From: Myxococcales bacterium
GTDB taxonomy: Bacteria > Myxococcota_A > Polyangia > Polyangiales > Polyangiaceae
Direction of reading: 5' to 3'
NCBI GenBank assembly: GCA_016712525.1
Contig: JADJQX010000001.1
Span: 2,108,001-2,172,000 of the forward strand
DNA: 64,000 nt
Shown: positions 35,110 to 42,680 of the stretch, piece after piece
Layout of the letters: each line of letters begins with the position of its first letter
Numbering within the stretch: the stretch's first letter is position 1
Notes under the pieces: generated by a model
What the model was told of the DNA's origin: nothing
The model's input: the letters and a program-made list of their open reading frames with translations, nothing else
Database searches by the model: none
Made by a program: the position numbers and the translations under genes

Positions 35110-36189
35110 ATGGAAGTTTCGTACTCCGGCCAAGTGATCGCGAACCGCTTCGAGGTCTCCGCGTCCATCGGCGAGGGTGCGTGCGGAACGGTGTGGATGG
35201 CGCACGACCGTGTGCTCGGCATCCACGTCGCGGTGAAGGTGCTGCGCGACGCGATGCGCCGCGACCCGAAGCGGCTGGCGGCCTTCGAACGGGAGGCGCT
35301 CGTGTGCCTACGCATGTTGAGCCCGAACATCGTCCGCGTGCTCGCGTTCGGTGCCGAGGCCGACGAGCTCCCGTTCATCGCCTACGAGCTCTTGCCCGGC
35401 GAGACGCTCGAGCAGCGGCTCGGGCGCGCCCCGAAGCTCACGATCGACGAGGTCGAGAACGCCGTCGTCCAGATCGCGCGTGGCCTCGGCCGTGCTCACA
35501 CGCTCGGTGTCGTCCACCGCGACATCAAGCCGTCGAACGTGTTCCTCACGAAGGACGATCGCGAGAAGAGCCTCGCGAAGGTGCTCGACTTCGGCATCGC
35601 GACGCTCCGCGGGAAACGCGACACGCAAGGCAACGACGTGTACGGCACCCTCGAGTACATCGCGCCCGAGCTCGTCTTCCAGACCCACGAGCCCGACGCG
35701 AGGGCGGATCTCTATTCGCTGACGGCGCTCGCGTACGAGTGCCTCACCGGGCGGCCGCCGTTTCGTGTCGGGTCGGTGCCCGAGCTCATCGCCAGGCTCG
35801 CGCGTGGGCCATCTTCCCCGGACTCGGTCGCGCCCATCGTCGGCGCTGCGGCGGCCGTGGCCCTCGACGACTTCTTCGAGCGAGGGCTTTCGAAGGACCC
35901 GTCCGAGCGGTTCCAGTCCGCGCGAGAGCTCGCCGAAGAGCTCCATCGTGTGATCAAGGCGGCCAAGGTCGCGAACCCGGCCCTCGTTCCGGTGCGCCCG
36001 AGCATGATGTCGCTCCCCGCCGTCGAGATGCCCACGGGGGACTCGGCCTCGAAGGTCGCCGTGGCACCGAAGCCGCCGCCGATGCGCCCACGTGCGCAGA
36101 GCTTCGTGTTCGGCATCGAGGACGAGATCGACATGACCAACGGCGGCGCCCCTTCGAGCGGCCGCGGGCGCGATCCGCGACGCGAGTAG
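35110..36189 (+). CDS. Ser/Thr protein kinase, soluble
   Basis: Hanks-type kinase of 359 residues without a membrane helix. Catalytic features are complete: glycine loop GEGACGTVW, VAVK lysine 43, HRDIKPSN, DFGIA (Asp160), YGTLEYIAPE and the GRPPF segment. After about residue 285 a linker rich in Pro, Ala and Ser ends in an acidic GIEDEIDMTNGG tail. That tail could be a phospho-site or a partner site. The ATG at 35110 gives the family start. It lies 132 bp after the LivH-like gene on the same strand, so regulation by the binding protein's ligand is possible but unproven. Confidence 0.95.
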   Translation: MEVSYSGQVIANRFEVSASIGEGACGTVWMAHDRVLGIHVAVKVLRDAMRRDPKRLAAFEREALVCLRMLSPNIVRVLAFGAEADELPFIAYELLPGETLEQRLGRAPKLTIDEVENAVVQIARGLGRAHTLGVVHRDIKPSNVFLTKDDREKSLAKVLDFGIATLRGKRDTQGNDVYGTLEYIAPELVFQTHEPDARADLYSLTALAYECLTGRPPFRVGSVPELIARLARGPSSPDSVAPIVGAAAAVALDDFFERGLSKDPSERFQSARELAEELHRVIKAAKVANPALVPVRPSMMSLPAVEMPTGDSASKVAVAPKPPPMRPRAQSFVFGIEDEIDMTNGGAPSSGRGRDPRRE

Positions 36190-36201
36190 GGCTCGCGGTC
36201 C

Positions 36202-36909
36202 TCAGCGGGATAGCGCGCGCTCGAGGCCGTCGAGGAAGAGCCCGAGGCCGAGCTCGAAGTCCGTGGTCCCGGGCCCGTGGTCCGCGGTCGCCCGTGCGGT
36301 GAGAAAGTCCATCATTTCGACGAGATGCGGGTAGTCGGCGCGAGAGAGCGTGGCCGCGCCCTCGCGGGGTGACGTGGGCTCTCGGGGGCCCGCCGACTCC
36401 TGCAGGGTGAACCCGTACGTGTAGCTGTCGACCGCGAGCAGCGTGCCGTACGACAGCTCGAGCGAGAAGCCCGCGTCGCGCAGCGCGCCCACCACCGCGT
36501 CGTTCGTTCGCAGGCGCGCCGCGGTCGGTGTCGTGCGTGACTCGACGAGGCCCACGGCCCACCTGTGGCGGAGGAGCACGCTCCGCATCACGAGCGCGCG
36601 CGCCCTCACGAGCTCCCTCCACCCGAGGCGGCGATCGGGCAAGGTCACCTCGCCCATGACGGTCTCGACCATCCCGTCGAGGATGTCGTCTTTGTTCGCC
36701 ACGTGTTTGTAGAGCGACATCGCCTCGACCCCGAGGCGCTCGGCGACCGCGCGTAGCGTGACCGCCTCGAGCCCGCCCCCGTCGGCGAGGGTCATCGCGG
36801 TCTCGACGATCCGCGCTCGGCTCAGCGGGAGGCGCTTCGCCTTGCCACGGGGCACGGGGGCCCTGCGCGCCGGCGCTTTCGAGGAGGCTCGCGAAGAGGG
36901 CTTCGTCAC
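36202..36909 (-). CDS. TetR/AcrR-family transcriptional repressor
   Basis: Regulator of 235 residues. N-terminal TetR helix-turn-helix: RIVETAMTLADGGGLEAVTLRAVAERLGVEAMSLYKHVANKDDIL. The C-terminal ligand domain (LLRHRWAVGLVES, YGFTLQES) is of the TetR_C type that binds drug-like or small hydrophobic molecules. The start is a GTG at 36909. It is divergent from the DUF2306 and oxidoreductase genes; repeats between them are likely operators. Confidence 0.93.
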   Translation of the reverse strand: MTKPSSRASSKAPARRAPVPRGKAKRLPLSRARIVETAMTLADGGGLEAVTLRAVAERLGVEAMSLYKHVANKDDILDGMVETVMGEVTLPDRRLGWRELVRARALVMRSVLLRHRWAVGLVESRTTPTAARLRTNDAVVGALRDAGFSLELSYGTLLAVDSYTYGFTLQESAGPREPTSPREGAATLSRADYPHLVEMMDFLTARATADHGPGTTDFELGLGLFLDGLERALSR

Positions 36910-36972
36910 GGCCCTTTTTCGCAGATCTCCGGGCGATCGCGCAAGCCGAGACGCCCCGATCCTTGACGGGCA

Positions 36973-36998
36973 TACGGTGTAAGCTTACGGTGTAAGCC
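36973..36998. promoter_or_regulatory. tandem/inverted repeat operator between the TetR gene and its divergent operon
   Basis: TACGGTGTAAGC occurs twice in tandem (36973-36985 and 36986-36998, period 13). Across the join the perfect inverted repeat GCTTAC-GGT-GTAAGC is formed (36983-36997). It lies 64 bp from the TetR start and about 53 bp upstream of the DUF2306 start. Position and symmetry fit a TetR dimer site controlling both directions. Confidence 0.65.
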
Positions 36999-37050
36999 TC
37001 GCCGGGGTGTGGTGCTCCGGCGGAGCCCTTGGGGCCATCGAGGTGCCGTC

Positions 37051-37707
37051 ATGATCGAACGTTCTCGTCCCCCCGCGCGCCGCCCGCGGGCCATCGGGGT
37101 GGTGCTCGTCGCGCTCCCGGTGCTGTTCCTGGTGATGCCGTCGGTGACTCGGCTCGTCACGCTCGCCGCAGGCAAACCACCGGCCGACGCGGGCGACGTC
37201 GCGTTCTCGGAGCACGCGGCCGTGGGGCTCTCTCACGTCGTGCTCGGCCTCGTGATGGCCCTGCTCGTTCCCCTCCAGCTCTCGGCGCGCGTCCGGACGC
37301 TGTGGCCTCGCGTGCATCGCGCCTTCGGGTGGACCTTCGTGCTCGCGGCGTCGGTCACCGTCGCCTCGGGCCTCGTCATGAACGTGGTCTTCCCGCCGGT
37401 CGGGGGCATAGCGAAGCAGATCGCGATCGTGGTGACGGGCCTCGGGTTCGTCGGGTCGCTCGGGCTCTCGGTCCGGGCGATCCTCCGCCGCGACGTCGCC
37501 TCGCACCGCGCGTTCGTGCTGCGGAGCCTCGCGTTCGGGCTCGCCGGGGGCACGGCCGCGGTGGTCCTCTTCCCGTATTTTCTCGTGTTCGGCCAGCCGA
37601 GCGACACGGTGGTCGCGCTCGGGCGTTGGCTCTCTCTCCTGGTCGACGTGGCGATCGTCGAGCTCGTCGTGCTCCGCCGCGCCACGCCCCGCATGGTGCT
37701 CGGGTGA
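37051..37707 (+). CDS. DUF2306 family membrane protein
   Basis: Predicted inner-membrane protein of 218 residues with about six helices. The family pattern is seen in VGLSHVVLGLVMALLVPLQLSARVR, WPRVHRAFGWTFV, LGLSVRAILRRDVASHRAFVLRSLAFGLAGGTAA. The conserved His and Arg (LSHVVLG, RVHRAFG, SHRAFVLR) suggest a cofactor-binding or redox role, but the function is unknown. ATG at 37051 with an AGG at a fair distance. Its stop overlaps the next start as GTGA, so it is co-translated with the oxidoreductase and probably repressed by the divergent TetR. Confidence 0.85.
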   Translation: MIERSRPPARRPRAIGVVLVALPVLFLVMPSVTRLVTLAAGKPPADAGDVAFSEHAAVGLSHVVLGLVMALLVPLQLSARVRTLWPRVHRAFGWTFVLAASVTVASGLVMNVVFPPVGGIAKQIAIVVTGLGFVGSLGLSVRAILRRDVASHRAFVLRSLAFGLAGGTAAVVLFPYFLVFGQPSDTVVALGRWLSLLVDVAIVELVVLRRATPRMVLG

Positions 37708-38732
37708 GGGCCGCCGTCTGCCATCGCTACGGTCCGCCCGAGGTCGTCGTCGTGGAAGAGCGGCCCGCGCCCAAGCTCCGTGCCGGGGAGATCCTCGTGC
37801 GCGTCGAGGCCACGACCGTCACCACGGCCGACGCGCGTCTCCGTGCCCTGCGTGTGCCCTCGGGCTTCGGCTGCCTCGCGCCCGCGCTCTTCGGGTTCGG
37901 CGCGCCTCGCCGCGCGACGCTCGGGGTGGAGTGTGCCGGTGTGGTCGACGCCGTCTCGGGGACGGGCTCGCGTTTTCGTGTCGGAGACCGCGTGGTCGGA
38001 ATGGACGGCGTGTCGATGGGGTGCCACGCCGAATACAAGGTGTTCTCGTTCGGCAGCGCGCTCGTCCCCATGCCGCCCGGCCTCACGTTCGTCGAGGCCG
38101 CCTCGCTTCCGTTCGGAGGATTGACCGCGCTCGATTTTCTTCGTCGTGGGCGTCTCGTCGCGGGCGAACGCCTGCTCGTCGTCGGGGCGGCGGGCTCGGT
38201 GGGCTCCGCGGCGGTGCAGCTCGCGAAGGCCACCCGGGCGCACGTGACGGGCGTGTGCAGGGCAGCGAACCGCGAGCTCGTGCTTGGCCTCGGCGCGGAC
38301 GCGACCATCGACTACACCCGCGAGGACATGACGAAGCTCGGGGAGCGCTACGACGTCGTGCTCGACACCGTGGGGAGCGCATCGATCGCAGAGCTCGCTT
38401 CGATTTTGCGCCCGGGAGGTCGGCTCCTCCTCGTCGTGGCCTCGCTCTGGCAGATGCTCGCCGGGCCATGGGTGAGCCTCTTCGGGCGCGCGCACGTCGT
38501 CGCGGGCCCATCGGCCGAGCGGCTCGACGACCTCGAGCAGCTCGTGGCGCTCGTCAACCGAAGGCGTCTCGCGCCCGTGATCGACGACGTCCTACCCTTC
38601 GAGCGGATCGCCGAGGCCCACGCGCGTGTCGATGGCGGTCACAAACGAGGCAGCGTGGTCCTCGCGGTCGGGGCAGAGGCGCGCGACGGCCTCCATGGAC
38701 GGCGCTGCGAACCCGCGCGTTTCGGACTATGA
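37704..38732 (+). CDS. NAD(P)-dependent MDR-family oxidoreductase
   Basis: Medium-chain dehydrogenase/reductase of the quinone oxidoreductase branch, 342 residues, cytoplasmic. The N-terminal catalytic part (GPPEVVVVEERPAPKLRAGEILVRV, GVECAGVVDAVSG, FRVGDRVVGM) lacks zinc ligands. The Rossmann motif VVGAAGSVGSAAVQLAK follows, with LGADATIDYTRED and FERIAEAHARVDGGHKRGSVVL at the end. Probable NADPH-dependent reduction of quinones or enones. The GTG at 37704 overlaps the upstream stop. Same operon as the DUF2306 protein. Confidence 0.93.
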   Translation: MRAAVCHRYGPPEVVVVEERPAPKLRAGEILVRVEATTVTTADARLRALRVPSGFGCLAPALFGFGAPRRATLGVECAGVVDAVSGTGSRFRVGDRVVGMDGVSMGCHAEYKVFSFGSALVPMPPGLTFVEAASLPFGGLTALDFLRRGRLVAGERLLVVGAAGSVGSAAVQLAKATRAHVTGVCRAANRELVLGLGADATIDYTREDMTKLGERYDVVLDTVGSASIAELASILRPGGRLLLVVASLWQMLAGPWVSLFGRAHVVAGPSAERLDDLEQLVALVNRRRLAPVIDDVLPFERIAEAHARVDGGHKRGSVVLAVGAEARDGLHGRRCEPARFGL

Positions 38733-38739
38733 CGTCGCC

Positions 38740-39069
38740 ATGCACCCGCAGCACACGATCTTCCTCGACGCCATCGCCCACAAGCGCCGCCTCTCGGTGC
38801 GGTTCTTCGACAAGAAAACGGGCAAAGAGCGCACCCGTGTCTGCGCGCCCCTCGACTTCGGCCCCCTCCGCGGCGCGACCGACACGCGCGACCGGTACCA
38901 GCTCTGGGACCTCGAGGGGAAACGCAAGCCCCTCAACATTCCGCTCCTCGAAGAGGACATGCTCGAGATCACGGTGCTCGACGCGACCTTCGACCCTGCC
39001 GACATCGTGACGTGGGCGTTCAAGCCCGGATCGTGGAAGATCGCGCGTGAGTGGGGAACCTTCAGCTGA
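38740..39069 (+). CDS. hypothetical protein, WYL-like
   Basis: Small protein of 109 residues. The core (HKRRLSVRFFDKKTGKERTRVCAPLDFGP, RDRYQLWDLEGKRKPLNIPLLEEDMLEITVL) has the length and alternating basic and hydrophobic pattern of WYL-like sensor domains, but no DNA-binding part; that match is tentative. The ATG at 38740 follows the oxidoreductase stop by seven bases, so the two may be one transcript. An upstream ATG at 38695 would overlap that gene. Confidence 0.65.
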   Translation: MHPQHTIFLDAIAHKRRLSVRFFDKKTGKERTRVCAPLDFGPLRGATDTRDRYQLWDLEGKRKPLNIPLLEEDMLEITVLDATFDPADIVTWAFKPGSWKIAREWGTFS

Positions 39070-39108
39070 GAAGAAACACTGAGCGGTTGGCGCATCCCAT
39101 GCCACGCT

Positions 39109-39172
39109 GTGCCGTACTGTGACACTCGAAGGGCCGACGCTGCCGAAAATCTCGAGAGATTGCGTACGGCAC
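39109..39172. promoter_or_regulatory. long-range inverted repeat upstream of the MYXO-CTERM gene
   Basis: GTGCCGTAC (39109-39117) and its exact reverse complement GTACGGCAC (39164-39172) are separated by 46 bases. That span contains a second inverted repeat AATCTC-GA-GAGATT (39148-39161). The right arm lies 22 bp upstream of the ATG at 39195. It could be an operator pair with looping or an RNA stem-loop in the leader. Confidence 0.35.
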
Positions 39173-39194
39173 GGTCGATGCAACTAGCCCAAGC

Positions 39195-40223
39195 ATGAAA
39201 AACGCCCTTGTTGCCTCGACGACCCTCGTCGCCACCCTCGCCCTGGCCCTCGCCTCGCGGAGCGCCGACGCCTGCTCGGCGCCGATGTGTTTCGGGTCGA
39301 AGGCCTACGTGCTCCCTGCGAATGGCGGCACCGTCCCGGCGAACGCCGCGGCGCTCCCCGTGTTCGCGCCCGCGTTGCCCTATCCGCTGACGGTCACCCT
39401 CGAGAAGGTCGGGGCCGGCGGGAGCACACCCGTCACGATCGAGCGCGGGACCGACGCGGCGCGCCCCGACGTGCTCCTCCCGAGCGGGCTCGAGGCGGGG
39501 GCCTCCGACAAGCTCACCGCCGTCGTGGCGGATCGCGACCCCGAGAGCGCCTGCGGGTCCACCTCCGTCACGACGTTCACCGCCGGCCCCTCCGCGCCGA
39601 AGCCGACGACGCTCGGCGCCCTGAAAATCAAGGCGAGCGGGCTCACGAAGCTCGGCCTCGCGGCGGGCGGGCGGTGCTCGGCCGTCGTCGAGGTCGCGCG
39701 CGCGGAGCTCGAGATCGAGCCCTCCGCCGAGGCCGCACCCTGGGCGGGCGTCCTTCGTTACGAGACCTACGTCGACGGCAAGAAGTGGTTCGCGAGCAAC
39801 GACGCGGGCATGCAGGTGCATCGCGCGGGGAGCTGGGTCGGCATCGGGAAAGACGTGGTCTACGCGGCCTGCGAGACGAACCCGGAGACGTTCGCCGGCG
39901 TGAGCCAAGGCCGTCACTCGGTCGTGATGAAGGCTTTCCTCGCGGGCGACCCCTCGCTCGTGCTCGAGTCCGCCCCGGCGACGATCGAGCTCACGTGCCC
40001 CTCTTCGGGAGATGCGGGCGCAGGGGGACCCGACGGTGGTGCCGTCGATGCCGGCGCGGCTGACGATGGCGGAGGTCCTGCGGGGCCCAACGCGAACCCC
40101 TCCGGCGTGAGTGGGGGTGGGTGCTCGAGCACGGGCCCCTCGGGCGCGGCCGCGGGCGCCCCGGGCGCGCTCATGGCCTTCGTCGCGGTGGCCGTCGCGC
40201 GCGCGCGTCGTCGTCGCCGCTAG
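39195..40223 (+). CDS. MYXO-CTERM-tagged surface protein
   Basis: Exported protein of 342 residues. The signal peptide ends near ADAC, and a repeating beta-rich region follows with conserved Cys (ACSAPMCFGS, GRCSAVVEVA). The C-terminus has an Asp/Gly/Ala linker, GGGCSSTG, a hydrophobic helix and a run of arginines (ARARRRRR). That is the MYXO-CTERM sorting signal, which is processed after its Cys and anchors proteins at the myxobacterial outer surface. Role of the body unknown. ATG at 39195. Confidence 0.85.
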   Translation: MKNALVASTTLVATLALALASRSADACSAPMCFGSKAYVLPANGGTVPANAAALPVFAPALPYPLTVTLEKVGAGGSTPVTIERGTDAARPDVLLPSGLEAGASDKLTAVVADRDPESACGSTSVTTFTAGPSAPKPTTLGALKIKASGLTKLGLAAGGRCSAVVEVARAELEIEPSAEAAPWAGVLRYETYVDGKKWFASNDAGMQVHRAGSWVGIGKDVVYAACETNPETFAGVSQGRHSVVMKAFLAGDPSLVLESAPATIELTCPSSGDAGAGGPDGGAVDAGAADDGGGPAGPNANPSGVSGGGCSSTGPSGAAAGAPGALMAFVAVAVARARRRRR

Positions 40224-40270
40224 CGGGGGAGGCGGTCGCCCCTTCGTGCGATACCAGGTACGCTCTCGGC

Positions 40271-40522
40271 ATGTCCGACAGCGTCCTCGTCTTCGTCGCC
40301 GACGAGCACGGGCGGTGGCTCGCGAAGCTCCGCATGGGGTTCGTGCCGCGCGAGGGGGAGCGGATCGCGTTCATGTCCCAGGGTCGCGCGAAGCCGCGCT
40401 CGTACCAGGTGCTGAGCGTGCTCTGGACGTTCGAAACGCCCTCTTCTCAGGGAGGGACCACCCTCATCCACGTCACGGTCACGGCCCGCGCCCTCGACGA
40501 CGGCGAAGGGCCGTACCGGTGA
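40271..40522 (+). CDS. hypothetical small protein
   Basis: 83 residues without signal or membrane helix (VLVFVADEHGRWLAKLRMGFVPREGERIAFMS, RSYQVLSVLWTFETPS, THLIHVTV-like beta strands). Not recognised; it could be a small beta-barrel. ATG at 40271, 47 bp after the MYXO-CTERM gene on the same strand. Confidence 0.6.
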   Translation: MSDSVLVFVADEHGRWLAKLRMGFVPREGERIAFMSQGRAKPRSYQVLSVLWTFETPSSQGGTTLIHVTVTARALDDGEGPYR

Positions 40523-40680
40523 CCACGACCTGACGGGGGAGGCTCGCGCGCGTGGCCTCGGGTTCACGATCGGCCCGAACGAGGCTATTTTTCGCGGGAG
40601 ATGGCGATCCTCGGCCGTGGCCCGGCCATTGCCTGACAGGCTTCGCTTCCCTCCGAAACCCGAGCTACTCTAAAGGCGCC

Positions 40681-41694
40681 ATGCGTTTCACCCGTCTGCT
40701 CCCGGTCGCGCTCCTCGTCCTCGCGGCCCCCTCCGTGGCCGCGGCGTTGCCACCCCTCCCGGGCTCGGGGGCTCCCGCTGCCCCGCCGGCGGCGGCCTCG
40801 TCCGCCAAACCCGCCGCCCCGGCCGACACCACGGCCGACGCGCTCCGTCGAGGGGTCGTCGCGATCGAGGTCGCCGGCAAGCCCGTCGCGATCGGCACCG
40901 TGCTCGCCAACGATGGTCGCGTGCTCACCGCGCTCTCGGGCCTCGGGAGCGCCGAGACCGTGCAACTCCGCTACGCGGACAACTCCACGGTGCCCGCGAA
41001 GGTCGGCCACAAAGACGACGCGTGGGATCTCGCGCTGCTCGTGCCCCAGTCCGGCAAATGGAAAGAGGGGCTCTCCGCGAGCAGCCTCGAGCCGAACGTC
41101 ACGGACCTCCGCCTCGTGCTGCCCACGCGCGGCAAGCTCGGGCCCGTCGCGGTGGCGCTCAAGGGCCGTCCCGACGCCAAATCCAAGGATGGAACGCCCC
41201 TCCTCAACACGCTCGACCTCGACCTGAAGGGTGCCCTCTCGGTCCCTGGCGCGCCGGTGATCGACGGCGCCGGCAAGGCCATCGGGGTGCTCGTGCGCGC
41301 CTGCCAAGTCAAGTCGACGGCCCCGTGCGCGCCCGTCTCCGTGGCCGCGCCCGTCTCGGCGATTCGCTCGTTCCTCATGCGCACACCGGCGACCGCCGTC
41401 GCGCCATCGCCTTGGCTCGGGCTGCGCGGCGCTCCTTCCCAGGCGGGCAGCATCAAGGGCGTTCGGGTGCTCGACCTCGCGCCCGGCTCACCCGCCGAGA
41501 AGGCCGGGCTCAAGCCCAACACCGACCCCGCCAAGAGCGACGTCATCGTCGCGGTCGACGGCGCCCCGGTCGAGACCCCGGAGCAGCTCGCCGAGCTGGT
41601 CGGTAAGAAGACCATCGGTGACTCTGCGAAATTGCTGGTTTTCGACGGCTCCAAGTTCCGCGAGGCCGTCGCCGTGCTGCGCGCCGCCCCGTGA
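40681..41694 (+). CDS. HtrA-like PDZ protein, probably inactive as protease
   Basis: Exported protein of 337 residues. A Sec signal and Ala/Pro linker lead to a trypsin-like HtrA fold (GTVLANDGRVLTALSGLGSAETVQLRYADNSTVPAKV, DAWDLALLVPQ, PGAPVIDGAGKAIGVLVRACQV) and a PDZ domain (KGVRVLDLAPGSPAEKAGLKPN, SDVIVAVDGAPVETPEQLAELV). Compared with DegP-type proteases, the catalytic His (NNHVV in active members) is replaced within LTALSG and the catalytic Ser (GNSGGP) by Pro in SVPGAP; the Asp remains. It is probably a non-catalytic binding or chaperone protein. ATG at 40681. A PP2C phosphatase gene follows. Confidence 0.83.
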   Translation: MRFTRLLPVALLVLAAPSVAAALPPLPGSGAPAAPPAAASSAKPAAPADTTADALRRGVVAIEVAGKPVAIGTVLANDGRVLTALSGLGSAETVQLRYADNSTVPAKVGHKDDAWDLALLVPQSGKWKEGLSASSLEPNVTDLRLVLPTRGKLGPVAVALKGRPDAKSKDGTPLLNTLDLDLKGALSVPGAPVIDGAGKAIGVLVRACQVKSTAPCAPVSVAAPVSAIRSFLMRTPATAVAPSPWLGLRGAPSQAGSIKGVRVLDLAPGSPAEKAGLKPNTDPAKSDVIVAVDGAPVETPEQLAELVGKKTIGDSAKLLVFDGSKFREAVAVLRAAP

Positions 41695-41777
41695 CGGTCC
41701 GTGGTGCTTCACGCGCGGGCCCCGAGCGCAATCGATTTCGCCCCAGCAAAGAATCGGCTGCCGTCGCAACTCATCGG

Positions 41778-41807
41778 TTGACACGACGGGCCCACATTCG
41801 TCACGAT
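41778..41807 (+). promoter_or_regulatory. possible sigma-70 promoter of the PP2C gene
   Basis: TTGACA at 41778-41783 is a perfect -35 box. CACGAT at 41802-41807, 18 bases on, is a weak -10 (three of six, with the key A and final T). It is four bases ahead of the ribosome site at 41811, so the leader would be very short. Confidence 0.3.
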
Positions 41808-41824
41808 TTCGGGAGGTACCGCCC

Positions 41825-42601
41825 TTGAGCACCACCCAGCTCCGCATCGAGGTCGCCGGCGAAACGAACGTCGGCATGAAGCGCCAGCACAACGAGGACA
41901 ATTTTTCGATCCTCGAAGAGTCTGGCCTGTACATCGTCGCGGACGGCATGGGCGGTCACGCCTCGGGCGAGGTCGCCAGCAAGATGGCCGTCGACGCCAT
42001 GAAGGACTTCTTCGTGTCGACCGCGCAGGATCCCGAGCGCACCTGGCCCTACAAAATGGACCGGTCGCGAGGGTACGAGGAGAACCGCCTCATCACGGGC
42101 ATCAAGCTCGCGAACCTGCGGATCTACGAGAGCGCCCAGCGCGACGTCCGTCAGCGCGGCATGGGCACCACGATCGTCGTGCTCTTCGCCGTCGAGGACG
42201 GTGTGTATTGTGCACACGTCGGCGACTCGCGCGGCTACCGCATCCGCGATGGCAAGATCGAGCAGCTCACCGAGGATCACTCGCTGCTGAACGACTACAT
42301 CAAGATGAAGCGCCTCACGCCCGAGGAGATCGCCAACTTCCCGCACAAGAACGTCATCGTGCGGGCCCTCGGCATGAAGGACACGGTGAAGGTCGACACG
42401 CGCTTCGAGCCGTCCCGCGCGGACGACATCTACGTGCTCTGCTCCGACGGGCTCTCCGGCCCCGTGTCCGACGAAGAGCTCCTCGAGATCGTGCAGGGCG
42501 CCCCCGACCTGAAGGCCGCCGCGTCGCGCCTCATCCAGCGCGCGAACGAGAACGGCGGACCGGACAACATCACGGTCATCTTGGCCCGTTGGGTCTCCTG
42601 A
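41825..42601 (+). CDS. PP2C-family Ser/Thr protein phosphatase
   Basis: Soluble metal-dependent phosphatase of 258 residues of the bacterial Stp/PstP type, expected to reverse Hanks-kinase phosphorylation. All metal-binding motifs are seen: RQHNEDNF, VADGMGGHASGEVAS, AHVGDSRGYRI, TEDHSLLNDYI, LCSDGLSGPVS and GGPDNITVILAR. The start is a TTG at 41825, fixed by a GGGAGG at 41811-41816 eight bases upstream; there is no other start in that frame near the family N-terminus. It is a natural partner for the kinases at 7199 and 35110, but no direct link is shown. Confidence 0.95.
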   Translation: MSTTQLRIEVAGETNVGMKRQHNEDNFSILEESGLYIVADGMGGHASGEVASKMAVDAMKDFFVSTAQDPERTWPYKMDRSRGYEENRLITGIKLANLRIYESAQRDVRQRGMGTTIVVLFAVEDGVYCAHVGDSRGYRIRDGKIEQLTEDHSLLNDYIKMKRLTPEEIANFPHKNVIVRALGMKDTVKVDTRFEPSRADDIYVLCSDGLSGPVSDEELLEIVQGAPDLKAAASRLIQRANENGGPDNITVILARWVS

Positions 42602-42680
42602 CGTCCTGATCGGGCACGGGCGATCGTCGCGCAGCGGCGCGGCGAGGTGACGCGGGGAAGGTTCGTGGAGATGGTCCCGT

